Part shown: positions 7,679-16,692 of the stretch, piece after piece
Numbering within the stretch: the first letter of the stretch is position 1
Layout: each line of letters opens with the position of its first letter
Assembly (NCBI GenBank): GCA_902478715.1
Contig: CABSMC010000003.1
Location: 1 to 64,000, forward strand
Direction of reading: 5' to 3'
Length of the DNA: 64,000 nucleotides
Origin: an uncultured Adlercreutzia sp.
Lineage (GTDB): Bacteria > Actinomycetota > Coriobacteriia > Coriobacteriales > Eggerthellaceae
Notes under the pieces: generated by a model
What the model was told of the DNA's origin: nothing
The model's database searches: none
What the model saw: the letters and a program-made list of their open reading frames with translations, nothing else
Made by a program: the position numbers and the translations under genes

Positions 7679-9325
7679 TCACGCCTTCGCCTTCTTCGAC
7701 GCCTCCATGCGCACGAGCACCAGCACGGCGATCACGATGAGCACCACGCCGAGCGCCAGCGAGATCCAGGGGTTCTTCGTAAAGCCGGCGATGATGTAGC
7801 CCACAAAGCACACGATCATGACCAGCGTCGCGTAGGGAATCTGCGTGGCCACGTGGCGCAGATGGTTGCACTTCGCGCCGGCCGAGGACAGGATAGTCGT
7901 ATCGGAGATGGGCGAGATGTGGTCGCCGTAAACCGCGCCAGCCAGCGCCGAGCCCACGGCCACGAGGAACAGCGGGTCAGCGGCATCGAACACGCCGATG
8001 ATGATCGGCAGAATGAGCGCGATGGTGCCCCAGCTCGTGCCCATGGCGAACCCGATGAACGCCGCCACCAGGAAGATGATCGCCGGCAGAAGGTCGAGCC
8101 CCACGCCCAGCCCGTTCAAAAAGCCGGACACGAACTCGCCGGTACCCAGAAGATAGCGGCAGCAGCCGCCGAGCGACCAGGCCAGCACGAGGATCATGAT
8201 GGCGCCGATCATGGAGCGCACGCCTTCCGACATGGCTTCCACGAAACCGCCCAGGTTCATGAGCTTGCGCGGCAGGAACATGCAGGCGGCCACCACCAGC
8301 GCCACGCAGGCGCCGATACACAGGCCCATGACCGGGTTCTCCCCGACCGCCGTGGCGAAATCGACGCCGCTGAAGAAGCCGCCCATGTACATCATGCCCA
8401 GGATGGAGAACACGATGAGCACCAGGATGGGCACGATAAGATCCCAAATGGTACCGCGCTCGGAGATGTTCAGGCCCTTGTACTCCTCGATGGCCCCGGC
8501 GGCGGCATCGTCAATGTCGCCCTCCTCGGTCACCACCGTGGGAATGTTCGGCGCGCCTTCCAAATCGACCTGGGCCTTGTCGGCGATACGAGCGAGGGAC
8601 ATCGCCTCCAGCGCCGAGCCCTCAGCCGGAATGCGGCCGTTCGAGGCGTCCTCCGCAGCGGCCATAGGGCCGAAGTCCTTCTGCAGGAACAGCATGAAGA
8701 ACACGAAGAAGATGGTCAGCAGCGCGTAGAAGTTGTAGGGGATGGAGGCCACGAAAGTGTTGAAGCCGTCCTCGCCCATATAGCCGCCCACAGCCACGGC
8801 CCACGAGGACACCGGTGCGATGATGCAGACCGGGGCCGCCGTGGAGTCGATGATCCAGGCGAGCTTCTCGTGGCTGACGCGGAACTTGTCCGTCACCGGG
8901 CGCATGACGGCGCCCACGGTGAGGCAGTTGAAGTAGTCGTCCACGAAGATGATGATGCCGAGCAGCGCCGTGAGAATCGAGGCCGCGCGGGCGTTCTTCA
9001 CATGGGTGGTGACCCACTCCGCATAGGCGCGGGAGCCGCCCGCCGTGGCGATGACCACGGTAAGCGCTCCCAGAAGCGCAAGGAACAAAAGCAGCGCCCC
9101 GTTGCCGGCTATCTGCTCGGCCATCATTTGGGGCACCATGGTGAACGAGGCGACGAGCTGCTCGCCACCGGCGCCGTTCAGCGTGAACTGGTAGATGATC
9201 ATGCCCATGAACACACCGATGGTCAGCGACGAATACACCTCCTTGGTGATGAGCGCCAGGACCAGTGCCAGAATCGGCGGCACGATGGACCACAGGCCCG
9301 TGGCAATGAGTTCGAACCCTTCCAT
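7679..9325 (-). CDS. nhaC: NhaC-family Na+/H+ antiporter
   Basis: This 548-residue membrane protein exchanges Na+ for H+, or carries an organic substrate in exchange, across the cell membrane. Family signatures include FVDDYFNCLTVG (about 131-142), GTSWGTIALILP, and GDHISPISDTTILSSAG near residues 455-475. About 12 hydrophobic helices are seen, with a long polar loop at about 220-290. The start has GGAAGGAAGG just upstream. It is separately transcribed from the symporter to its right, which has its own terminator. Some NhaC relatives are malate/lactate or amino-acid antiporters, so the substrate is open. Confidence 0.88.
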   Translation of the reverse strand: MEGFELIATGLWSIVPPILALVLALITKEVYSSLTIGVFMGMIIYQFTLNGAGGEQLVASFTMVPQMMAEQIAGNGALLLFLALLGALTVVIATAGGSRAYAEWVTTHVKNARAASILTALLGIIIFVDDYFNCLTVGAVMRPVTDKFRVSHEKLAWIIDSTAAPVCIIAPVSSWAVAVGGYMGEDGFNTFVASIPYNFYALLTIFFVFFMLFLQKDFGPMAAAEDASNGRIPAEGSALEAMSLARIADKAQVDLEGAPNIPTVVTEEGDIDDAAAGAIEEYKGLNISERGTIWDLIVPILVLIVFSILGMMYMGGFFSGVDFATAVGENPVMGLCIGACVALVVAACMFLPRKLMNLGGFVEAMSEGVRSMIGAIMILVLAWSLGGCCRYLLGTGEFVSGFLNGLGVGLDLLPAIIFLVAAFIGFAMGTSWGTIALILPIIIGVFDAADPLFLVAVGSALAGAVYGDHISPISDTTILSSAGAKCNHLRHVATQIPYATLVMIVCFVGYIIAGFTKNPWISLALGVVLIVIAVLVLVRMEASKKAKA

Positions 9326-9439
9326 GACCTTCCTTCCTCAAGAGGCCGAGGGCATGACACCGCAAGCGATCGGCATCGGTGCCCTGCCCCCGGCCTTCTG
9401 GTGACAGAACTCGTTAAGTATATCCGAGTTGGTCAGAGA

Positions 9440-9465
9440 AAAGTCCCGCGATCACGCGGGACTTT
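9440..9465 (-). terminator. Terminator of the SSS symporter gene
   Basis: A perfect 11-base stem AAAGTCCCGCG / CGCGGGACTTT has a 4-base loop and T-runs on both strands. It lies about 36 bases past the symporter stop. Confidence 0.88.
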
Positions 9466-9500
9466 CCAGGTTTCTCGTCTCCAGTTGTGACTTTCCGCAC

Positions 9501-11081
9501 TTACACGTCGGCGGCGGCGCTTGCGGTGGCGCTTTCCAGTTCCTCTTGGGCGAGTTCGCGGTCGTATTCGCGGTCGATGGCGCTTTCCGGGGTCGGCGGC
9601 TTAATCTGGAAAGGCACCGCTGGCGTAAACAGGCTCACCACCGGCACAATCACGAGCGAAAGGATCATGCACAGCGCACCGCAGTTGATGGGGCTCGCGA
9701 TAAGCGGCGTGCCACCGGACAGGGCCAGGCCCATGTTCACGGCCGTCAGCCCCACGCCCACGGCAAACGAGCACCACACGCTCGCCTTCGAGATACGGCC
9801 GGAGTACAAGCCCCACAGGAAGGGGCCGAGGAACGAGCCGGCGAGCGCACCCCAGGAGTAGCCCATGAGCTGGGCGATGAACACCACCGAGGAATGATAC
9901 TGGAACAACGCGATGAGCGCGGAGATGGCGATGAACACCACGAGCAGGCCGCGCATCCAGATGAGCTGCTTCTTCTCGGACATGTTCTTGATGATATTGC
10001 CGTTGATGAAGTCGATGGTCAGGGTAGATGACGACGTGAGCACGAGCGACGAGAGCGTCGACATGGAGGCCGACAGGACGAGTACGATGACCAGGCCGAT
10101 GAGCACGTCAGGCAAGGTGGACAGCATCGTCGGGATGATGGAGTCGTAGATGGGCGTGCCGTTGGCGGCATACTCGATCTGGCCCTCGTAGAGGCGCCCG
10201 AAGCCACCGAGGAAGTAGGATCCGCCGGCCACCACGAAGGCGAAGATGGTGGAGATGATGGCGCCCTGCTTGATGGCGGGACCGGTTTTGATGGCGTAGA
10301 ACTTCTGCACCATCTGCGGCAAACCCCAGGTGCCGAGCGACGTGAGGATGACCACACCGAGCAGGTTGAACAGATCGGGCCCGAAGAAGCTGACGAAGGG
10401 ACCTTGCATGGCCGAACCCTCGGCGGGGATCTGCGACAGCGAAATGATGGCCTCGGAGAAGCCGCCGTTGTTCAGGATGACCGCCACGATGACAGCGATA
10501 ATGCCGAGCAGCATGACGATGCCCTGAATGAAGTCGTTCATAACCGTAGCCATGTACCCGCCGAGCACCACATAGACGCAGGTGACCACCGCCATGCCGA
10601 TGACGCACACATCGTAGGGCAGCGCGAAGGCCATGCCGAACAGGCGCGACAGGCCATTGTAGACGCTGGCGGTATACGGGATGAGGAACACGAAGATGAT
10701 GGCCGCCGCCGCAATGCGCAGCGCCCGGGAGTTATAGCGCTTGCCGAAGAACTCCGGCATGGTGGAGGCCTGCAGGCGATGGGTCATCTCGCGGGTGCGG
10801 GGGCCCAAGACCCACCAGGCAAGCAGCGAGCCAATGATAGCGTTGCCGATGCCGGCCCAGGTGGCCGAGATACCGTACTTGAAGCCGAACTGGCCCGCGT
10901 AGCCGACGAATACCACAGCCGAGAAGTAGCTCGTGCCGTAGGCGAAGGCGCTCATCCACGGGCCGACGTTGCGGCCGCCCAGAATGAAGCCGTCCACGGT
11001 GCCCGTGTGCCGGCGGCAGTAGATGCCCACCGCCACAGCCACGGCCACAAAGGCAATTACCAAGAGAACTTTCGCGATCAT
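9501..11081 (-). CDS. Sodium:solute symporter (SSS family)
   Basis: This 526-residue membrane protein of the SSS/SLC5 family imports a small organic solute with Na+. It has about 13 hydrophobic segments. The start region GGRNVGPWMSAFAYG and the Na+-site region near LSASMSTLSSLVLTSSST (about 345-362) are typical of PutP-like transporters. The acidic tail after residue 495 is cytoplasmic. GAAGGAA precedes the ATG at 11081. The substrate (proline, pantothenate or another) cannot be called. It is a single-gene transcript with its own terminator, next to but not overlapping the NhaC gene. Confidence 0.88.
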   Translation of the reverse strand: MIAKVLLVIAFVAVAVAVGIYCRRHTGTVDGFILGGRNVGPWMSAFAYGTSYFSAVVFVGYAGQFGFKYGISATWAGIGNAIIGSLLAWWVLGPRTREMTHRLQASTMPEFFGKRYNSRALRIAAAAIIFVFLIPYTASVYNGLSRLFGMAFALPYDVCVIGMAVVTCVYVVLGGYMATVMNDFIQGIVMLLGIIAVIVAVILNNGGFSEAIISLSQIPAEGSAMQGPFVSFFGPDLFNLLGVVILTSLGTWGLPQMVQKFYAIKTGPAIKQGAIISTIFAFVVAGGSYFLGGFGRLYEGQIEYAANGTPIYDSIIPTMLSTLPDVLIGLVIVLVLSASMSTLSSLVLTSSSTLTIDFINGNIIKNMSEKKQLIWMRGLLVVFIAISALIALFQYHSSVVFIAQLMGYSWGALAGSFLGPFLWGLYSGRISKASVWCSFAVGVGLTAVNMGLALSGGTPLIASPINCGALCMILSLVIVPVVSLFTPAVPFQIKPPTPESAIDREYDRELAQEELESATASAAADV

Positions 11082-11149
11082 TTCCTTCTACTTTCCTTCC
11101 GTTGCGCGGATACGTCCGATGGCGCACACGACTTTTCGCCCGGGGCTAC

Positions 11150-11184
11150 AAAAAAAATAGCCACGGGCGAAAACCCGTGTGCTA
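11150..11184 (-). terminator. Terminator of the small repeat-protein gene
   Basis: On the minus strand the stem CACGGG / CCCGTG, extended by TAGC / GCTA with one bulge, is followed by eight T. The TAG stop codon of the small gene forms the base of the stem. Confidence 0.85.
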
Positions 11185-11460
11185 TTGGTATCGGAACTCG
11201 AATTGTGGGGAGACCTCGCGCAGGGACTGCTGAACCTCATGCTGACTGGCGATAGCGCGGGCCGCCTCGGCGATACACTGAGCCGCCTTGTGCGCACTGG
11301 CCAGCGCACGCTCGACCGCGTCGGTGCAACACTGGGCCGCCTTGTGCGCGCTCATGAGGGCGCAGGCCACCGCATCGCACGACTGCTGGGCGATGTGCTG
11401 GCTTGCCACAGCGAGCGCCGCCGCGTCCATGCCGCTTTTATGTCCCCGAACGAAAATCAT
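11182..11460 (-). CDS. Small helical His/Cys repeat protein of unknown function
   Basis: I do not recognise this family. The protein has 92 residues from the ATG at 11460; a GTG at 11469 or the internal Met before DAAAL are possible. It is alanine-rich and built from four tandem units of 17-18 residues. Each unit carries S-x-H and, five residues after the His, Cys or Ser: SQHIAQQS, SAHKAAQC, SAHKAAQC, SQHEVQQS. Extra cysteines lie between. The spacing would put His and Cys on one face of successive amphipathic helices, so metal or cofactor binding is an inference. Third codon positions are strongly G/C, as in a real gene. A strong terminator follows directly and a 20-bp palindrome lies just upstream. 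No signal peptide is seen. Confidence 0.75.
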   Translation of the reverse strand: MIFVRGHKSGMDAAALAVASQHIAQQSCDAVACALMSAHKAAQCCTDAVERALASAHKAAQCIAEAARAIASQHEVQQSLREVSPQFEFRYQ

Positions 11461-11465
11461 GGCCG

Positions 11466-11487
11466 ACACTTTAGCACAATAAAGTGT
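11466..11487 (-). promoter_or_regulatory. Palindromic operator CACTTTA-N6-TAAAGTG
   Basis: CACTTTA at 11467-11473 and TAAAGTG at 11480-11486 form a perfect 7+6+7 palindrome, extended by one more pair at 11466/11487. It ends 5 bases before the ATG of the small repeat-protein gene. The same arms and spacing recur at 21217-21236. The regulator is unknown. Confidence 0.7.
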
Positions 11488-11609
11488 GTTTGTGGGTCAT
11501 AATTTGGAAAAGGCGGCGAGAAGGTGCTGCAGCCACGACTGTCGCGGCCATAGCTTAGAAGATATCAGGAAGCCGTGATGGCATTGAGTCCCTTTCGCGA
11601 CTTCGAGTT

Positions 11610-11820
11610 CCTTTTTGGCTTGAAAATCACGAAAAATCGGCGAGATTGGAGTAGTAGAGACTTTTTTGTAATACGCCACCTGGGAAAACGAGCGCTTTTG
11701 TATTACTGAGAGGCTTTTTTGGCGCTCTTCGCCCGATCTTTCGTGATTTCTAAGCCAAAAAGGCCGCGGAAAGGTCTCTTTTAGGCCCCGTATCCGATCT
11801 TTCGTGATTTTGAAGCCACA
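11610..11820. repeat. Three copies of a ~30 bp element in and after the menH 3' end
   Basis: Copies are at 11610-11641 (inverted relative to the others), 11732-11764 and 11794-11820. The shared core is GATCTTTCGTGATTT followed by AAGCCA. The third copy encodes the last residues of MenH (VASKSRKIGY). The 320-base gap 11461-11780 otherwise holds only GTAATAC / GTATTAC inverted half-repeats near 11675-11715; no gene is seen. Confidence 0.75.
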
Positions 11821-12722
11821 TTTCGCGCCAAGGCATCTCCATCAAGAACATCTTCAGCGAGAACGCCTTCAACGATTCCCGCAAAATTGGAAGAGGCTTC
11901 GAGGTGCGCGTTGTGGCCAGCATCGGGGACGAGCTCTGTGGGAAGGCCGGCAGCGCGGACGCGGACGGCTGCCGCGGAGTACTTCTCATCAAGGACGCCG
12001 GCAACGTAGAGCACCGGAACGCCGCGGTTGGCCAGGTCGGCAAGGACGCCAAGCGTAACCGTTTCGGCAGCTTGATGGTGAGCACCCCAGGCTTCCAGAG
12101 AGCGGGCCAAAGGCTCTGCATCGCGGGAGGTGCGCTCGGCTCGGATGGCGGCGTGCGCTTCCGCGGGAAGCGCACGCTGGCTGGCGAACAACGGCAGCGT
12201 TTCCCACCAGTCCATGAAGGCCGCAACGCCCTCATCGCGAAGCCGCTGAGCCCAGGCGCCATTGCGCTCGGCTAAGGCGGCCCGAGCGGCTTCGTCGGCA
12301 GGCCCGAGCCCCGCGCTTTCTAAAACAAGCCCGGCCAGCGGCAGATTGGGATAGCGCACCACGGTTTCAGCGGCGATGCGGCCGCCCATGGAATAGCCGA
12401 CGAGCACGGGCGCAGCATCGACCTGCGCGACCAAACGCACGATGGCCGCCGCCCGATCACACGCCGCATCGAGGGAGGTCAGCGGGTCGCGCACCGCCCC
12501 GGAGACGTTTTTGGCATTCGCGTCGCCTTCCACGCCTTCCACGCCTTCCCCCGCCTCCGCGTCTTCCAAAGTTTCCTCAACGTCTGGCAACTTGAGGTCG
12601 CCCTTGCACTCGTACAAATCGGGTGCATAGGTGCGGTGACCGGCCGCCTGCAGCCGCTGCGCTACCGCATCCCACGACGCAGGCGTTTGAGCGAACCCGT
12701 GCAGAAGGATGCAGGGGGCCAT
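11781..12722 (-). CDS. menH: 2-succinyl-6-hydroxy-2,4-cyclohexadiene-1-carboxylate synthase
   Basis: MenH is an alpha/beta hydrolase that eliminates pyruvate from SEPHCHC in menaquinone synthesis. The oxyanion region LLHGFAQTPASWD is at the N-terminus. The nucleophile elbow GYSMGG, an acid in LYVAGVLDEKY and the histidine in DAGHNAHLEA complete the triad. A low-complexity Glu/Gly/Ala insertion (EETLEDAEAGEGVEGVEG) lies between strand and elbow. The ATG at 12722 has GGTG five bases upstream; GTG starts up to 80 bases earlier are possible. The gene follows menD on the same strand after about 86 bases. The C-terminal 10-12 residues are encoded by a repeated DNA element. Other hydrolase functions are possible, but the position after menF-menD makes menH likely. 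Confidence 0.85.
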   Translation of the reverse strand: MAPCILLHGFAQTPASWDAVAQRLQAAGHRTYAPDLYECKGDLKLPDVEETLEDAEAGEGVEGVEGDANAKNVSGAVRDPLTSLDAACDRAAAIVRLVAQVDAAPVLVGYSMGGRIAAETVVRYPNLPLAGLVLESAGLGPADEAARAALAERNGAWAQRLRDEGVAAFMDWWETLPLFASQRALPAEAHAAIRAERTSRDAEPLARSLEAWGAHHQAAETVTLGVLADLANRGVPVLYVAGVLDEKYSAAAVRVRAAGLPTELVPDAGHNAHLEASSNFAGIVEGVLAEDVLDGDALARNVASKSRKIGYGA

Positions 12723-12808
12723 CCCTTCACCGGCAGATCTCACCACGGTTCCACCGCGTCCCTCCGTAATCGTCCCGCCATCGCACAACTCACCCGAACC
12801 CACAAGCG

Positions 12809-15031
12809 TTATCGCTGATAGGGGGCGTAGCGGTCGCGGACGCCGCGTAGGGGCAGGGCGACCTCGATGAGGCTTATGCCCGGCGTGCCGAGGAACTGCT
12901 CGTAGGCGCTGCGGAAGGCGCCGACCGTGTGCACGCTGGCCGAGGGGATGCCGAAGGCGGCGGCGGCTTCGGTGAAGCGCACGTCCTGGGGCGCGAGGAA
13001 CAGCCGCTCGAAGTACGGGTCGGCGGAGGCCTGGGGCAGCATGTCGAAGATGGCGCCGCCGTTGTTGTTCAGCAGCACGATGACCAGCGACGGGGTTCCT
13101 TCCGGCCCACGGCGCTGGAGCAGCATCTCGCGCTGGAGCGCCAAACCGGAAAGGTCGTGCAGCAGCGTGAAGTCGCCGGTGAGAAACGTCGTCTGGGCGA
13201 AGTGCTGCGCCGCGCCTACCGCCGTGGAAACCACGCCATCGATGCCGTTCTGTCCACGATTGGCCATCACAGCCAGGGGCTTTCCGTCCTTTACGTAGAA
13301 GGTGTCCACGGCACGGATGCTCATGGAATTCGCCGAAAAGAGGCACGAGCCTTCCGGCGCCAGCTCGAGAAGCGAGCGCACGTAGGCGCCTTCCGTGGCC
13401 TCGGAATCGTGGGTGGCCACGCCGTCCCATTCCACGGCGAGAATGCGCAGGCGCGCCTCGTCGTTGAGGGCGACCCAGGCATCAGCGAAGCGGTGCTGAG
13501 CCTTGCGACCCTCGGCACGCCAGGGGCTTCGCACGAACCCGAGGGGCGTCGTGCCCACGAACACGTCTGTGGCCGCGTTGAAGTCGCGGGTCTCAGCGAT
13601 GTCGACGGCCAGGGAGACGGGGCGCGTCCTCTCAAGCAGGGCGGTTGCGCTCTTCGAGACAGGATAGCGACCGAAGCGGATGACCACCTCGGGCACGGGG
13701 CAATCGGCGCGCGCGCAGAGGTTGTCGTAGTTGTCGATGATGAGCGGGTCGTCGATGGAGCGCAGGCCCGACAGCGGATCGGCGAGCACGGGCAAGGACA
13801 GCTTGCGGGCCCAGGCGAGAATCTCCTCCGCTTCGGCCACGGTTTCGCAGGAGCCCTCGCCGGCGAGCACCAAAGAGGGGCGCTTCCACAGCAAGCGCTC
13901 GATGGCCTCGATGCTGGCCTGGGGCAGCGTGCCTGCGGGGCCAACGAGCGGGCCCAAATCGAGAAGGGTGCCGTCCTTCGCGGCGATACTGGCGTTGCGA
14001 GCGCCCAGAGCGAAGCAGTCGTGGGCGGCACGCTGCATGGCCTGCAGGTCAGCACCGGCAAAATCGGGCTTGAGCGGGGCATCGAAGGGGAAGTTCACGT
14101 GCACGGGGCCGGCCAGGTGCATGCAGGCGCGGGAAGCCACCTGCAGGTTTGGATCGTAGTTCACGATGTCGCCGGCCTCGTTGTAGAAGACAGGCTGGAA
14201 AGAATCGGCCTCTTCAACGGCTGCGGCCGCAAAGTCGCCAGCAGTATCCCACGCAGGAGCATCGGCGGGAGCGTCATCGATCGCAGAATTCGCCGGCATC
14301 GCGACGGTAGCAGCAGGATCCATCGGCAGCGCGATGGTGGCAGCAGGGTCCTTCGGCAGCGCGGCGGCCCCGGAGCCAGCTGAAACAGCAGCATGCTTGC
14401 CGAGGGAAGCCGCCGCGACCGCAGAATCCGTCCCTTCATGCACGCCGGTCGCCACGGGCTCGCGCAACCCCTCCTTCACCGGCGCCGGCTCTCGGTAGGG
14501 AGCCAGCGTAGCCGTCGGGCCAAGCGCGGCGAGCACCGCCTCGCGAGCCGCCTGGCGGGCGAAGGCGATATCGCGGTCGCGGCCGCGCGGCGTGGGCATG
14601 GCGCGGAAGGAGCGCACGTGACCGCCATAGGCCTTCAGCTGATCGGTGGTCTGCGGCGCGCCGAGGCCCTGCAGCTGCGGGGGCCGGTCGCCAGACAGAA
14701 CGATGAGCGGCACCCGGGACGTTTCCGCCTCGATAACCGCCGGGTAGTAGTTCGCCAAGGCCGTGCCCGAGGTGCACACGAGCGCCACGGGGCGACCGCT
14801 CGCCTTCGCAAGACCCAGGCCGAGAAAAGCAGCCCCGCGCTCGTCGATATCCACGTAAACTCGCAGATCCTGGGGTCGGCGCTGCTCCAGCTCGTAGGCC
14901 GCCATGGCCAAGGCCGTCGACCGCGAGCCGGGGCTCACCACCACCTCGCACACGCCCCAGCGCACCATCTCGTCAAAAAACGCCGCCACGAACAGCGCGG
15001 TATCCTGCTGATGAGTCGTCGTTATGGGCAT
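12809..15031 (-). CDS. menD: SEPHCHC synthase (2-succinyl-5-enolpyruvyl-6-hydroxy-3-cyclohexene-1-carboxylate synthase)
   Basis: MenD is a thiamine-diphosphate enzyme that joins isochorismate with 2-oxoglutarate in menaquinone synthesis. Family motifs include VVSPGSRSTALAMA (about 31-44), the ThDP-glutamate region VDIDERGAAF, SGTALANYYPAVIEA and the ThDP-phosphate region LTGDFTLLHD followed by LLNNNGG. The start is the ATG at 15031 with AAAGGAAGTG upstream. At 741 residues it is about 185 longer than the E. coli enzyme. Much of the excess is a low-complexity insert between the PYR and central domains (about residues 185-300). The insert contains tandem units such as ALPKDPAATI and ALPMDPAATV. 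It is the second gene of menF-menD-menH. Confidence 0.94.
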   Translation of the reverse strand: MPITTTHQQDTALFVAAFFDEMVRWGVCEVVVSPGSRSTALAMAAYELEQRRPQDLRVYVDIDERGAAFLGLGLAKASGRPVALVCTSGTALANYYPAVIEAETSRVPLIVLSGDRPPQLQGLGAPQTTDQLKAYGGHVRSFRAMPTPRGRDRDIAFARQAAREAVLAALGPTATLAPYREPAPVKEGLREPVATGVHEGTDSAVAAASLGKHAAVSAGSGAAALPKDPAATIALPMDPAATVAMPANSAIDDAPADAPAWDTAGDFAAAAVEEADSFQPVFYNEAGDIVNYDPNLQVASRACMHLAGPVHVNFPFDAPLKPDFAGADLQAMQRAAHDCFALGARNASIAAKDGTLLDLGPLVGPAGTLPQASIEAIERLLWKRPSLVLAGEGSCETVAEAEEILAWARKLSLPVLADPLSGLRSIDDPLIIDNYDNLCARADCPVPEVVIRFGRYPVSKSATALLERTRPVSLAVDIAETRDFNAATDVFVGTTPLGFVRSPWRAEGRKAQHRFADAWVALNDEARLRILAVEWDGVATHDSEATEGAYVRSLLELAPEGSCLFSANSMSIRAVDTFYVKDGKPLAVMANRGQNGIDGVVSTAVGAAQHFAQTTFLTGDFTLLHDLSGLALQREMLLQRRGPEGTPSLVIVLLNNNGGAIFDMLPQASADPYFERLFLAPQDVRFTEAAAAFGIPSASVHTVGAFRSAYEQFLGTPGISLIEVALPLRGVRDRYAPYQR

Positions 15032-15106
15032 CGCCACTTCCTTTCGCGAATTTCGTCCGTCCATGATAGCGCACGAAACGCCCCCGGAGAGCCGCACGAC
15101 AAGAGG

Positions 15107-16414
15107 CTACGCGCCGAAAGCGGAAAGGATGGTGCGCAGCTTCAGGTCGATCTCCGCATATTCGGCGTCGGCGTCGCTGCTCGCCACGATGCCACAACCG
15201 CCGTAGACATAGCCCATCTCGCCGTCGAAGACCCCTGTGCGCAAGGCCACGGAGAACTCGCCGTCGCCGGCGCCGTCCACAAAGCCGCAGGCTCCCGCGT
15301 AGAAGCCGCGGCTGTAAGGCTCGATGGCCCGCAGCAGCATCTTCGCCTCGCCCACCGGCGTGCCGGCCACGGCAGGCGTGGGATGCAGGTCTTCCATCAG
15401 GTCGGTCAGGGTGACGCCGGCGAGCACACGGGCGCGGGCCGGCGTGTACAGGTGCTGCACATGGGCAAGTCGCATGATCTCGGGCACTGCGGGCACATCC
15501 ACGTCGTAGCAGACACGGTCGAGCACGCTGCGGATGAGCCGCACCACATAATCGTGCTCGGCGCGGTTCTTCCCGTCAGCCATGAGCGCCTCCGCCAGCG
15601 CATCCGATTCCGCCGAGGTGGCCCCCGTCGGGCACGTTCCCGCAAGGCACATCGACGCCACAGCATCGCCGCGTTTGCGCACGAGCAGCTCCGGCGTGCA
15701 GCCGCAGAAGAACACGTCGGCGTAGCGGTACAGCAGCACCGTGCCCCGCGCGTCGCCATCGATAAGGTTCACGAGCAAGTCTTTCGACGAGAAGGGGTGC
15801 TCAGCCAGAAGGCGCAACCGGCGCGAGAGCACCACTTTCGACACGCGGCCCTCCCCAATGGCCGCAAGCGCCGCACCCATGGCCTCGTCCCAGGCCTCGC
15901 GAGAATCGGGCTCGAGGGAAAATGGAATGACCGCGCGTTGGCGGGGCGGTGCAGCGGCCACCATGCGCGTGAAGCGAGCCACGCGCCCGGGATACACCGG
16001 ACCGAGCGAGTTCACCTGCAAGAAGCGGCCGCGCTCGTTCTCGATGAGCACGATTTCCGGCAGCATGAAGCGCAGCCGGGGGAAGGAGGCCATCAGCTCG
16101 TCGGCCGGCGCGGGATTGGTGGCGTCGAAGCGATTGAACGAGAAGAACACCGGCGGCTGGTCGGCGCCAGCCCCACCGGCGACCTCGCTAGCAGCCTCAC
16201 CAGTCGCGACCTCGTGCAGCGAGCTGCCCTCGCCGTACTCGTATTCCACATCGCGCAAACTGGGCAGCGCGATGCAGCGGCCGAGTCCCATATAGCGGGT
16301 CGGGTTCTGCTTGTCGTAGTAGACGAACTGGTCGGTGAACCCCTTCTGCAGCCAGCAGAACGCATCCACCAGATCCGCCTCAATGGGCACATTGCACGTG
16401 TAAATTCGGGTCAT
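15107..16414 (-). CDS. menF: Isochorismate synthase
   Basis: MenF converts chorismate to isochorismate, the committed step to menaquinone. The 435-residue protein has the chorismate-binding fold: VSKVVLSRR, FCGCTPELLVRKRGD, AGTCPTG, HDYVVRLI, VQHLYTP, LHPTPAVAGTPVGEA and GFYAGACGF in order. The catalytic Glu/Lys region looks intact. The ATG at 16414 follows GGGACGGAAG; an upstream GTG (16444) is less likely. It is first in the operon, with a promoter box 39 bases upstream that is shared with gltA. A salicylate or anthranilate synthase is the alternative family, ruled out in practice by menD next door. Confidence 0.93.
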   Translation of the reverse strand: MTRIYTCNVPIEADLVDAFCWLQKGFTDQFVYYDKQNPTRYMGLGRCIALPSLRDVEYEYGEGSSLHEVATGEAASEVAGGAGADQPPVFFSFNRFDATNPAPADELMASFPRLRFMLPEIVLIENERGRFLQVNSLGPVYPGRVARFTRMVAAAPPRQRAVIPFSLEPDSREAWDEAMGAALAAIGEGRVSKVVLSRRLRLLAEHPFSSKDLLVNLIDGDARGTVLLYRYADVFFCGCTPELLVRKRGDAVASMCLAGTCPTGATSAESDALAEALMADGKNRAEHDYVVRLIRSVLDRVCYDVDVPAVPEIMRLAHVQHLYTPARARVLAGVTLTDLMEDLHPTPAVAGTPVGEAKMLLRAIEPYSRGFYAGACGFVDGAGDGEFSVALRTGVFDGEMGYVYGGCGIVASSDADAEYAEIDLKLRTILSAFGA

Positions 16415-16452
16415 CTTCCGTCCCTGTCGCCTTGGAGCCGCCACTGATTGCC

Positions 16453-16466
16453 GACTATTCTAACGC
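16453..16466 (-). promoter_or_regulatory. Likely menF-menD-menH promoter -10 region
   Basis: The same 14-mer as upstream of gltA, giving TAGAAT on the minus strand at 16457-16462. Confidence 0.5.
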
Positions 16467-16637
16467 TTAACCGACAGCAATCCGCCAAGCAAACCCATGA
16501 TGCTCGAAAAACGGGATGGCCCGAAGAACCAACCAAACCTGCCCGTTCCTAAATCAATGCCAACCAGTTAATTACACATTTACATACCCATTTAAGCGCG
16601 CGCTACCGACAAGCCCGCAACGAACAGCAAGCTTAAA

Positions 16638-16657
16638 AAGGAGGCGCTCGCCTCCTT
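16638..16657 (-). terminator. Minus-strand hairpin with T-run
   Basis: The arms AAGGAGGCG / CGCCTCCTT have a tight loop. On the minus strand they are followed by TTTTT, so they would stop leftward transcription before the menF promoter region. It precedes the plus-strand gene at 16693. Confidence 0.55.
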
Positions 16658-16692
16658 CAATCGACGCAAAGATGCGTTGAGGGAGATCATCG

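Noticed and set aside
11179..11502. Plus-strand open frame opposite the small His/Cys repeat protein
   Set aside because: The minus frame has G/C-biased third positions, ends at a minus-oriented terminator and has the operator upstream; the plus frame has none of these.
12723..13430. N-terminal extension that would lengthen MenH by more than 200 residues
   Set aside because: It is the menD coding region read in another frame, giving Arg/Pro-rich sequence with no fold.
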